DNA of 64,000 bases from Oxytricha trifallax (lineage: Eukaryota > Ciliophora > Spirotrichea > Sporadotrichida > Oxytrichidae): assembly GCA_000711775.1 (NCBI GenBank), contig ARYC01002031.1, positions 1 through 64,000 on the forward strand. The letters are read 5' to 3'. A program made the translations under genes and the position numbers. This document shows positions 48,001 to 57,525 of the stretch, piece by piece. Numbering within the stretch: position 1 is the stretch's first letter; the number at the start of each line of letters is the position of its first letter. A model generated the notes under the pieces. That model did no database searches. It saw only the letters and a list, made by a program, of their open reading frames with translations, and had not been told where the DNA came from.

Positions 48001-50988
48001 TGTTTTAAAAGCTTTCTTCTCCTCGCAGAGTATTGCTTTTAAGAATGATATTTTAGTACCTTCCATCGTTGGAAGGAATAGACCAACTGTATACATCATT
48101 GATTAACATCAAATTATTTTACCATGCTAAGTAAGGTATCGATAGAGATCCTCCTTGCTTCTGAATCTTGATATCATTTCTTGAGCCAACCCTTTTCATT
48201 TGTTCATTGAATGATTCCATCTTTGTTCCTCTTCCTATTAATGAATTTCAAGTTTTAATTTATAGACTTCTGGATCCTATCCTTTAAAATCTTACTATTA
48301 AATATGGGCATCTTATAGGAGGTCAACCCTGTAAAGATACGTGGAGAAGGTTCGCAGAAGCTGTAACAAACTTCAGAGATGGAGCTCCATTTTTATCAAT
48401 TTAGTTCCATTAAATTAGTACTAAATTTGTTTAAATTTAATTAGTACCGGTACTAAATCCGTTTAAGTTTAATTGGTACCAATTTAATAGTACCAAAACT
48501 TAATTAGTACCTAGTTTTAATCCAGTGAGGTTTTAATGGAAAAGTTCCAATCTGGTTCTAAACTTAATTGGTACCAGTACCAACCTGAACTTTATCTGAG
48601 TTCGTACCAGAATCAAAATTATTAAGTGCAAAATTACAAAAATTATAGTTATAAACTGAGTATAAATATGAAGTCTTAGAGCTGAGATCAAACCATCATT
48701 AATGCTGTAGCAACTCCTATATAGTCCAGCTATAGCTATAGAGGTTTTAAGAGCTTTATAATAGAAATTTAAATTTGAATTTAAACATGGCGGTCAACTT
48801 AAATCGTAGAGCGGCACTTTTAGGAGCAGGTCAATCAATGCTTAACTTTGGTTCAACCAAGAAACAAGAAGTTATATATATTGAGAGGGAGGCAGAGCTA
48901 AGAGCTCTTGAATTTGAAGCACAGGTTTTTATTATATAGGTTTAAAACATGAAACAGAAAGCTGAAATAGAAGTTTAAACATTAATAAAAGATGTTGAGG
49001 AAGAAAAGGAACAGCTTCAGATTTAAAGGATTAAAACTTTTGAATGCTAAGACTGCTAAAATTTTTTCTCTACTGATTCCAGTTTGAAGAGACATATGAA
49101 AGAGGTTCACTCTGGGAAAGCTAAGGTGTATTTTAAGCATGATAAGGTCGATGGCAGGTACTAGTGCACGACTTGTGAGAAGTCCTATACTCACTCAGCT
49201 AAAGTTAAGAAACATATGCAGAAGCATCACCTAAGTGAGTTCTTGATTTAAGATAAAGAGACTTAGAAATTAGTGCCCGCTAAAAGAAAATCTAATAATC
49301 TTGAGACTTAAAAAAACAACAGGAGAAGCTCAAGAGGCAGAAGCGAATAGAATTAATGAATCAACCTGCTGGTAATGTCTTTTTAGCATGCTTTTAAGAG
49401 AGAGCCATGTATATTCCTGCACTAAATGCAGTAGACCTTAGCAGTTGTATTGAAAACTACTTACATATAAACGTACCTGCTAAAGCAAAACTCATAGTGG
49501 TTGATGACTATGCCTACAAGGTATATCCTTTCAGCTATCTCCTTAAAAACGAGCAGTATCAAAATGAGTTTGCTAACGAATATATTGTACTTAGAGAGGC
49601 TTAGAAAAAAGATTGCAAGAATTTGCTCAAGCTAGATGGTGTTATTTTAGGGTTTGGTTTCATCGCACTAAGGCTAAAAAAGTTTGAAATGACTCTCCGA
49701 GATTATCTATATTAAAACAGATACCCAGATGACTTGAATGATATTCTATCTAATATGATAAAGGGTGTTTAGGAACTTCACGAGCTTGGATACGTTCATA
49801 GAGATTTGAAGCCTGAAAATGTTATGCTAAACCTTTGCCCTTTAGAAGTAGTTGTAATCGATTTTAATAGAGCCTTAAGATAAGAGATTGTAACCTTAGC
49901 AAAGGTTGTTGGTACTCCAGGTTACTTCCCAATCAGAGAGAAATGGACTAATGGCTCTATTTAGTGGGATGTTTGGGCAATAGCTGCAATAATTTTAGAG
50001 TGCGATATGGAGAGCATGACTTACATTAATACAAAATATGAAAAATAATCAATTAATCTAGCTGAGAAGCACATAAAACAAGATGATGTATGCTAAGAAA
50101 TAAAGAAGATTGTAGAGAAGATAATAGTAAGAGCTCCAGCATATCCAAGACAATCCTTAGACGATATGCTCGAACCACTAAAGAAAGCGAGATTCAAGAG
50201 ATACAACAAAGACAAGCAAGTAAAATTCGTGTGATATAATTAAACTAATACTCATTAAATACATATTAAAGTCTCAATAAACTTCCGTTTTCTCTACTAA
50301 CCCTAATAAAACCCCAACTTTACCCTACTAATCAAAGCACTTATAAACCTCACTAAGGGGTTTTGGGGTTTTGAATGCATTAATATGGTATTCTAACAAT
50401 ATCCTGTAAAGAATCAATAAAGAAACAGGCTCTGGGATCAGTCCAAGATTAGGAACTATACTAATAGGTGTAACAAACTTCATAGGCTCAGTCGTTTCAC
50501 TTTTTATCGTTAAAAAATTAGGCAGAAAACCTCTGACAGTCTTTGGCAATTTTACAATGGCTTTGTTTCTATTTCTGATTGGTTTATTTTCCTACTTACA
50601 GTTTAATAACCCTATGTTGGTGATGATGCTTTTATTTTTGTTCACTTTCCAGTAGTGTGATGGTCCCTTATTTTACATGTACTGCTCAGAAATCACAGTG
50701 GATACCGCTCTTGGCTTTGCTTTTCTGTCTTTGAAAGGCAGTGGGTTGGCTATTTCACTGACAACTGAGTATATGATGGATAGCCCTCTCAAGCCACAAG
50801 GAGTGTTTGGGCTCTTTGCTGGTGTAACCTTTATCAGTGCAATTTTCTTCTAAATTGTTATGAAAGAGACTAGGGGACTCACTGATAAGCAGAAGAAAGA
50901 TCTGTATAAATACAAGTTTAGAGAGGCTGATGATATCATGTTTGTCGATGATAATCTAGAAGAAAAAGCTACTAGTTCTTAGTTTTGA
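45040..50988 (+). CDS. MFS sugar-porter-type transporter split by IESs and TBE copy 3
   Basis: A paralogue of the gene just upstream. The ATG at 45040 opens a long Asn/Ser-rich tail (MKDNYKSSQQSFPN). Signatures include GRRKSIIIF, GRFVLGFCGGLF, MIDETVP, EPIKYLID, LTGIN|ALIWYS (the bar marks the TBE site), GRKPLTVFG and KETRGLTDKQKK. The TGA is at 50986-50988. Three short segments must be removed (near 45363-45412, 45607-45649 and 46096-46121) as well as the TBE (46260-50373 plus one AAT). All these positions are uninterrupted in the paralogue at 43165, which supports the reconstruction. The small IESs rest on 3-4-bp pointers, so exact cuts may shift by a base or two. Confidence 0.82.
45363..45412. 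other. Short IES in transporter 2, pointer TAA
   Basis: TAA at 45360-45362 and 45410-45412. Removal gives ...LTANNQVSPILDVQF..., aligning with SENNQVSVIFDVQF in the uninterrupted paralogue. Confidence 0.7.
45607..45649. other. Short IES in transporter 2, pointer TTAG
   Basis: TTAG at 45603-45606 and 45646-45649. Removal (43 bp) gives ...FIAILNLATFSTLVL... in frame, as in the paralogue. Confidence 0.68.
46096..46121. other. Very short IES in transporter 2, pointer TAA
   Basis: TAA at 46093-46095 and 46119-46121. Removing 26 bp deletes an in-frame TGA and gives ...QILKSFQVYLKKTGQ..., in frame with the ALLGQNYW block that follows. The pointer is only 3 bp, so alternatives exist. Confidence 0.5.
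46362..47426 (+). CDS. TBE3 transposase (42-kDa, DD34E)
   Basis: From ATG 46362 (MRNRNQRFLGSIYDEKY) to the TGA at 47424-47426. The catalytic set is HADEAVF, LFVDNLSVHK and FNGIEFYWS, with 34 residues between the second Asp and the Glu, the IS630/Tc1-mariner arrangement. The N-terminal half contains HTH-like helices (NYCAIAKLLCKSASTVRYH). An in-frame TGA at 46572-46574 lies at the same place in copy 1, and a second indel is likely near 46740. The copy is therefore close to intact but not strictly open. In Oxytricha, TBE transposases are thought to help cut germline-limited DNA, including the TBEs themselves. Confidence 0.85.
47433..48220 (-). CDS. TBE3 22-kDa protein
   Basis: The ATG at 48220 opens MESFNEQMKRVGSRNDIKI. 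The frame runs about 200 codons (EIPNYPEISVTNLYEDAM, YLPSKKQLSNKLPERNFFFG, KKRYSISPEDQKKQG) to a TGA near 47680. The conserved C-terminal tail (MNIDAGAG..., EKPNPFESSFDM) continues in another frame to the TGA at 47433-47435, so there is at least one frameshift. The stop is 6 bp from the convergent transposase stop. Function unknown. Confidence 0.7.
48390..48620. promoter_or_regulatory. TBE3 divergent intergenic region with GTACC-centred repeats
   Basis: AATTAGTACCGGTACTAAAT, AATTGGTACC and AACTTAATTAGTACC words recur in both orientations between the 22-kDa and 57-kDa gene starts, almost identical to copy 1 (7200-7440). Conservation in a non-coding gap suggests a shared promoter or a binding array. 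Confidence 0.5.
48787..50234 (+). CDS. TBE3 57-kDa zinc-finger/kinase-like protein (one frameshift)
   Basis: From ATG 48787 (MAVNLNRRAALLGAGQSM) to the TGA at 50232-50234. Two C2H2 fingers occupy about residues 85-150 (FECQDCQNFFSTDSSLKRHM and YQCTTCEKSYTHSAKVKKHM). One base is missing in the A-run near 49311 relative to copy 1, shifting the frame. The second half (from about 49355) is protein-kinase-like: YVHRDLKPENVML, VIDFNRAL in place of DFG, GTPGYFPIREKW and WDVWAIAAIILE. A glycine loop and the VAIK lysine are not evident, so catalytic activity is doubtful. A zinc-finger and kinase-like fusion in a transposon is unusual, and its role is unknown. Confidence 0.83.
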
Positions 50989-51156
50989 TTTTAAAATTTA
51001 TTCTATTAAATAATACATGTAATAAATAATTGAATTGAATTATGAATTTTAATTCAATTAAAATATATTGAGTAAATAAATGTTGAATTGTTTAAAACAA
51101 ATAATAAATTTATAATACAAGATATATATTAAACCACGATTAAATTTTTCAGCTTC

Positions 51157-52864
51157 TCATGTTTCAATCATAACCACATCTTCCTTTTACTCTTATTGAT
51201 TGCTGCTATCTCTATTAACTCCTGATAATGGTGGCACACTCAGTTGATTATTGTTATTATTATTTGCTGTGGTAGTTGTTACAGTAGCATTCTTAGACTT
51301 GAATGAAACTGCTTTGAATTAACTATTTTTGCTTCTTTCTCTTGCTTCCATCTCAAACTTCTTGAAGCTAACGCTTTCATAGGCTTCATAAATTCCTCTC
51401 AATTTTTCTGGCATCTCACTTATATGTAGTCGCTCACCCAATATCGTCAAGCCAGTATTTTCTTAAATATCAAAGGAGATTATAGAACAGAAACCATCAC
51501 TGGAAGCTGCAATAAGCTTCACCTTTTAGTCATTGGTTATTATCCAAGATAAATCGTTAATTGGGGCAAAATGAGTGTTGCCAATAATTGATATTGGGAA
51601 AATACTGTCGGTTGAGTAGATAAGCACTTAATCTGTTGTTCCGATTGCAAAGAACATCTGGTAAGGTAAGTCCAAAAGAGCAGGATTTTCTTCGGTATAA
51701 ACTTTGTTGGCATCTTTCTTATACAAAAAGGGGTTGAATTTTACGCAAGTAGCATAGGATTTAATCCCTGGCAGCATAAAAATTGGTTGAGTGATGTCAG
51801 ACTTCAAGAATCCATAGACTGTATATAAATTCTTAGATTCAGTCTAAATATCTTAATAAACTGAAGCAGGAGTCAAAAGGAAAGTGCCATCTGGGCTCCA
51901 AGAGAGTCTTCTCACAAAACACAAATACTCTACATCATCAAGAAACATTCTATGAGAGCTTTTCTTTATTTTGTTGTTTTCTTAAGCATTAGTGTCTGCC
52001 TCAGTTGTTTCAAGTTAAAGTTATCCGAATCCATCCTCCTGCTATTCAATTTCTTCCTCTCTGTTCCTCAAAGTCTAAATAAACATGAATAAACATAACA
52101 AACTTACAAATTTATGGAAGAATTGCAACTAAGTCTTCAGCTTTCTATTCTTATATCCTCTAACTGAACTGTCACTACTCATGGTAACAATGTATCTCAT
52201 TAATGGATCCATACTTATTCCTTGAACAAGTTTCTTGTGGCCATCGAACGTCTATATTTTGCTGAACTTATTGCCGCCAATATTCCAAAGAATAGCAGTG
52301 CCATCGATTGAACACGAGACCAAGTAACAGCTTTGATCATTTAGGCCATTCTATTTTGACCAGCATAAATCCATAACATCTCCGACATGACCTCTCAATT
52401 ATCTAGGATGGCCCCATTGAATGGCCTCCTCCATTTTACCAAATTCAAGAGGAGCGCTCTTTAAAGTCCAAATGATTACCATTTAGTCATCAGAACCAGA
52501 AGCCAAATACTGACCATTAGGTGAAAACCTGACTACATTGATTGTTGAAGTATGCCCTCCTTGCAAATCATATCTGTACTCAATTTTATACTTTTGAGTC
52601 ACAGTTGACGCCACAGAAGCATTACCGGGTGAAAATTATTGCTTCTCATTGTTTTCAGCTATCATCTCCCAAATCTATAATTCGAAAGTTAGAACATCAA
52701 ATATACCACTATTTTGCATAAATTATTGAACTTACTCTGATTCCTGAGTCATCTTCTGATACAACTGAGGCAGTTGCGAAGTAATTTGAGTTGGGATAGA
52801 CATCGATAGACATTATACGAGCACTGTTATCATGCCAGTAAATTTGCGGGATTTCCACTTGCAT
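51157..52864 (-). CDS. WD40 protein resembling CAF-1 subunit B (p60)
   Basis: The ATG at 52864 opens MQVEIPQIYWHDNSARIMSI, matching the family's N-terminal first blade. Diagnostic blocks are NVVRFSPNGQYLASGSDDQ, QLRGHVGDVMDLCW, SIDGTAILWNI and GHKKLVQGISMDPL. Later blades run to about 51450 and a Ser/Gln-rich tail ends at the TGA at 51157-51159. CAF-1 p60 helps deposit H3-H4 during DNA replication and interacts with Asf1; HIRA is the nearest alternative. Short GT-AG introns lie near 52075-52107 and 52680-52735. It is transcribed opposite to the transporters on both sides. Confidence 0.75.
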
Positions 52865-53127
52865 TATTTTGTAAATATTAATTTAAATTATATTTTATTG
52901 TTTAATTTGAGTGACTTGCTTCTTGCTCACTCATTTATCATAATTCATCAAATTCCATAATTTTATTAGATTTTAATGGGGCATTAAAGTTTTAAATTTC
53001 AAGTATTTAAATATTTATGAATTTTATTAAAAACTTATAGATTTTGTATAAGTAAATTGGGATTATAATAATATATTAGAAGATATTTATTTTAATTAAT
53101 ATTTTATAATTTAAACAGATCAACTTG

Positions 53128-55129
53128 ATGAGTGAAGACTTAAAAAAGGCTTAAGACCAAGTTAATCACATTCAACAAGTGTACCAAAATAATATCTAAA
53201 ACTCTGATAATAGTTTGGCAAGCATAGTGTTAGATAAATCTGAATCTGATTCCAGTGATAACAATTAAAATTAAGACAATGCTAAATAGAAGAAATTATA
53301 AATTTAATAAACGTTTTTGTATTTTAATTAAGGTACTATATTTATGAAAGTTGAGAGAGACATATTTGGAATGCCAGTGAAAGATCATCAAGGATCCCTA
53401 AGAAATTAGCAATAAAATAACAGTAAAATCCATTAAATAAACTAGGACCACAATGGAATTAATGTCTAGACCACTAATTACCAATTGACTGATAGTAGCT
53501 ACGATTCTTATTAGCACACTTCAACTCCAAATGAGTAAACAAAACCACTCATAAACAACCAAGAAGAAGTTTAAATCCAACATTTCAAAGTGAATATGCA
53601 GTATTTGTTGAAAATCACTTTAGTGTTGATGTTAGCAGGAGTTTAAATTGGCTATATTTTGTCATGTATGTAACCAATCGACTTGGCTTTAGGCCTTAAA
53701 TTTGAATATACGCAAGATAATGGGCAAGCGCTATCCTCTCTGTTATCATGCAGTGGGGTATTTGGAATGGCTATTGGCTCATATTTACTGGTCATACCAA
53801 TAATGAAAAGATGGGGCAGAAGAAGAGCCATTCTTATTGGCGTCTATATTGGAGTAGTAGGTATTCTGGCTTAAATGGTTGAGAGCTATGCAATGATTTT
53901 GATTGGTAGATTTATCTATGGCTTGGCTTGCGGTATTCATGTAATATCGGTAACTAGATTCATTGAGGAAACTGTCCCTTATGAAAAGATCAATTTATTC
54001 TTGCCACTATACTTCTGTGCTACTAGTTCTGCTAGGATCATTGTTATGATATTAGCTTCAGGCATGCCAAGTGATGATGATATCGATGCTAATCTACATT
54101 CAAGTTATTGGAGATTTATACTTGCTTATCCACTTTTCCTCTACGCTTTACTATTTTGTGGAGTAAAACTAATTATCCATCATGATTCTGTTAAATATCT
54201 CATTCTCACAGATTAGTATGAAATTACTTATAAATCATATTATTGATAAATATCATTATAAGGTGAAGCATTAAAGGCAATAAGTAAGATTTATGCACAT
54301 TCAGAAAATGATAGATAAATCTTGATGTACCTCTAAAAAACTATCTACAAAGACACTCTTAAAATCACTTATAAAAACACATTTACCCATCCTAACTACA
54401 AATATATTAATTTAAAAATTTAAATGGGGCACTCTCATCCTAGTATTATTTGCAATTCTTCATGAATCAACTGGAAACTCAGCTGTAAACATGCTTTGTA
54501 GGAATTTGTTTAGATAAATCTAAAAAACTTAGGAAACTGCTCTCACTTTGAATTCGAGTAATTGGCTCATAGCTTTCTTGGCTCTGGGTGCTAGTTTTGC
54601 CAGTGTATATGTCACCTATAAGTATGGGAGGAAGATTCAATAAATTTATAGCTTTATATATTAAGTAATCTCTTAAGGTAATAATATAATTATCTTGGTG
54701 TGTGGGTATTCAGTACTGGCTTTGTTCTTGTTTATAATTGGAATATCAGTGGCCACCAAATAAAATGACATGGCTTATGTTTTGATAATAATCTACATTA
54801 TGATTTACCAACTGCTCAATGGCTCAATTATTTGGTTGTATCTGGTTGAGACTTGCCCCTCTGACAATGCTTTTGGTTTAGTGTCGATGATAATCTGGTT
54901 CTCACTGATTGTTGTTACATTTATCTCACCTCCTATGATCAAGAATATGGGATCAGTGCTGTTCTTTGGATACTGCTTAGTAGGTGTTATAACTGCTGTG
55001 TTCTGTGGTAAGATCATCAAAGAGACTAAAGGGCTCACTGATAAGTAGAAGAAGTAGTTATATGTTCATGAGTCGATGGATGATCATGATGTCATGAGTG
55101 AAGCTTAAAATTTCAGTCGATTTAACTGA
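53128..55129 (+). CDS. MFS sugar-porter-like transporter 3, with IESs
   Basis: The ATG at 53128 (MSEDLKKAQDQVN) starts an unusually long polar N-terminus of about 155 residues before the first helix (ITLVLMLAGVQIGYILS). Signatures are GRRRAILIG, GRFIYGLACG, FIEETVP, DSVKYLI, a weak helix-7 segment (HESTGNSAVNML), GRKIILV and KETKGLTDKQKK. The TGA is at 55127-55129. Three short segments must be removed (54223-54267, 54360-54435, 54638-54691). It is more divergent than the two upstream paralogues: the QxTG-type helix-7 motif is altered, so substrate range may differ. Confidence 0.78.
54223..54267. other. Short IES in transporter 3, pointer TGAA
   Basis: TGAA at 54219-54222 and 54264-54267. Removal of 45 bp deletes an in-frame TGA and gives ...ILTDQYEALKAISKIY... 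in frame. Confidence 0.72.
54360..54435. other. IES in transporter 3, pointer CACTCT
   Basis: CACTCT at 54354-54359 and 54430-54435. Removal of 76 bp gives ...TIYKDTLILVLFAILHE... in frame. Confidence 0.78.
54638..54691. other. Short IES in transporter 3, pointer ATT
   Basis: ATT at 54635-54637 and 54689-54691. Removal of 54 bp gives ...KYGRKIILVCGYSVLALF..., restoring the GRK motif spacing seen in the paralogues. The 54 bp is also open in the ciliate code, so the pointer assignment rests on alignment. Confidence 0.6.
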
Positions 55130-55502
55130 TATTTAGAAATTTATTCAGAATTTTATATCTTTAAATAATCTTTATTTGAAAATTAAATTAACTTTGGATT
55201 ATAATTTAAGATTATAATTAAATAATCTTCATAAATTAGCATTTTACTTGGTAATAAATACGATATAAGTTATAAAAATCATGATTTGTTTTACTTGTAT
55301 AAATAAGACAATTTATAAACTATTATAGCTTATTTATGAATGAATAAACAATTTCTGTTTATTTATTTGATACTACTTTTAGAATAATAGATATATATTT
55401 CTAATTAAAAAGTATAAAATATTCATAATAAATTCATTGGAGCAATAGTTTTATGACCTAATACTATCCAATTAGATATAGTATTATATTTTATTCAATA
55501 AA

Positions 55503-55752
55503 ATGGGTGGTCATTTATATAGTAATGTGGATAAATTATGGCCCTTCATAATAATATTAATAAGTTTCTCTCTAAATTTCGTTATTGTAATTGTTTTGGC
55601 TATGCTTGGTAAGCTAAGAGTTTGATCTAATATATGATTATTTGTATTTTTAATTATATTGAAATATCTAACAATTATTTTATCCAGTGAGGGAAAATGG
55701 GATAATTAAGACAGTGTTAATTTGGGTAATTGATTAATTAAATAATGGATGA
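55503..55752 (+). CDS. Small single-helix membrane protein, 56 residues, one intron
   Basis: The ATG at 55503 opens MGGHLYSNVDKLWPF, followed by one strong hydrophobic helix (IIILISFSLNFVIVIVLAML). A 79-bp GT-AG intron (55609-55687) follows, then VRENGIIKTVLIWVIDQLNNG and the TGA at 55750-55752. The spliced length is 171 nt, exactly 57 codons with stop. The stop overlaps the next candidate ATG (55745) by a few bases. No family recognised. The intact splice and in-frame structure argue for a real gene. Confidence 0.55.
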
Positions 55753-57525
55753 AAATAATTTAACATATTTCAAAAGCAAAGATGTTTCACCTGAAAAGCA
55801 TGAAAGTGATTAAAGCCCACTCCTGATAAACAACAGTGACCTGTAGACTAAATAATTCTCTTCCAATAATTTTAACAATGAATCATTCGAGTTTTAAAAC
55901 AATAAAAATGATATATCAACCGTGGATGATTACCGATCTCAAACTACTCATTCCATTTTGTTGTAAAATTAAACAACAAATATAATGATATCGCATAATA
56001 ATACACATTTCTACTGCAATAATCCCCTGAATTCTTACTCATTTATGTATATGAAAGTAAAAATCGAAGTGTCGAAGCTCAATGTGATATCACTCTATGT
56101 TATTCAGTTTGTGACTTATTTGATCATTAATTTCATGACATCATTCCTCTCTTATATAATTCAGAGCAACGACTATTACAATATAGATGAAAAAGTAGTG
56201 GGAAATGTGCTGGGAACTTTGAGTTTCTACTCTGAAATCGCGGTTATTATTAGTGATTTCGGGATTGGATTGTTGATGGACTTGATGGGCAGGAAATACC
56301 CAATTATTATTGGACTATTTATTAGTGGGATCTCTATTGTTGTCATTCCCTACGGTACTCAGATCTATCCCTACCTCTGTATATTCAAGTAAGCTTATAA
56401 TTTAAATTCATTTTTTATAGAGTTTTGGTTGCAGTTGGTGTACTACCAGCTATGAACTCTCCCCTCATACCAGATTACATAGAAAAAAGATCTCAGGGTC
56501 TAGCAAATTCATATGTAAATTATCAATCCCATTATAACTACTCTTATAGTCCAATATTGTAATAACATTTGCCACAATAATCTCAACTTCCTTGGTAATC
56601 CAACTTTAATTTGTAATGGACCTAAAATATTGCTTCTTGCTTATTGGCTGTATAGTCTTAGTATCAGTCCCACTGCTGCTGATTGGAATAAAAGATCTGA
56701 AGTATCAAAAAACGATTTCTCAAAATACTAATCATCACATGACAGTAGATTAATCAGACATTATAACAGTGAATAATAATAATAATAATAATACGAAAAA
56801 GACCTGGCGATAAACAATGAATTTGGCTTTCACTCAACTTTACTAAGCTTTAAGATATCAACCAGAATACATAATAGCGATTTTAATTGGGCTATCATCT
56901 AAAATGGCATCAATCTGTTTCTATCAATTTGGTCCGATTTATTTCAAGTTTATTTTGAAATCTCTTGGGGAATCACAAGATTATGCTGATGATGTTTTTT
57001 ATTATATAAAATTCATCCAAAATTATCATTTACATATAACTTTATATACAAATCTAAATATAATTTTATAGAAGATGCAGTGAGTTGGTTAATGCTTGTT
57101 AGTAACGTGCTTGTGATACCAACTGCACTAATTTTAGGTATTTTAAGTGATAAATTTAAAATCTGGAAACTAATGTTAGCTGTGATAGTCTTGCTGATAA
57201 TATTTGAGCTAATTTTTATAATTCCCAAGGGCAATGAAGTCACTTTGTTTATCGGGTTTATTGGCGCTCTCACTGCCCAAATAGATGCCTATTTATTGGT
57301 AAAAATATTAAAAAAATTACATTCATTATCTATAGAGTATTACAATGTTGAGTAAGATTGTGAGTAAAGAATCAAGGGGTACTTTATTCGGCGCTTTTAG
57401 TTTAGTGGGATCTATTGGAGTGCTTTTCATCAATAAAATGACAAAATTTTAAAGTATTTGTCATTCATAATAGTAAAGGAATATAAAGAATTTAGATAAA
57501 TATTTTAAAAAGCATATATCTCAAT
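55745..57525 (+). CDS. Divergent MFS transporter, different subfamily
   Basis: The candidate ATG at 55745 (MDENNLTYFKSKDVS) gives a polar tail of about 100 residues;ATG 55985 is an alternative start. Membrane segments follow: VISLYVIQFVTYLIINFM, an acidic turn, LMDLMGRKYPIIIGLF (loop motif DxxGRK) and IVVIPYGTQIYPYL, then after a short intron or IES VLVAVGVLPAMNSPLIPDY. The second half has an Asn run (near 56770), a non-coding gap at about 56995-57075, LGILSDKFKIW and SRGTLFGAFSLVGSIGVLF. The last intron (GTAAAA...ATAG, 37 bp) is near 57299-57335. It lacks the sugar-porter motifs of its neighbours. The stop is not certain and the frame stays open to the converging gene. Confidence 0.6.

Larger units (their letters stand above)
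46260..50373 (+). mobile_element. TBE: TBE transposon copy 3 (4,114 bp), inside a transporter codon run
   Basis: Perfect CAAAACCCCAAAACCCC ends at 46260-46276 and 50357-50373, with AAT target duplications at 46257-46259 and 50374-50376. Gene order is transposase forward, 22-kDa reverse, zinc-finger/kinase forward. It is the best preserved of the three, with all catalytic residues of the transposase present. The subterminal regions (about 90 bp each, with CTAACCCTAATAAAACCCC) are inverted repeats extending beyond the C4A4 ends. Confidence 0.96.
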
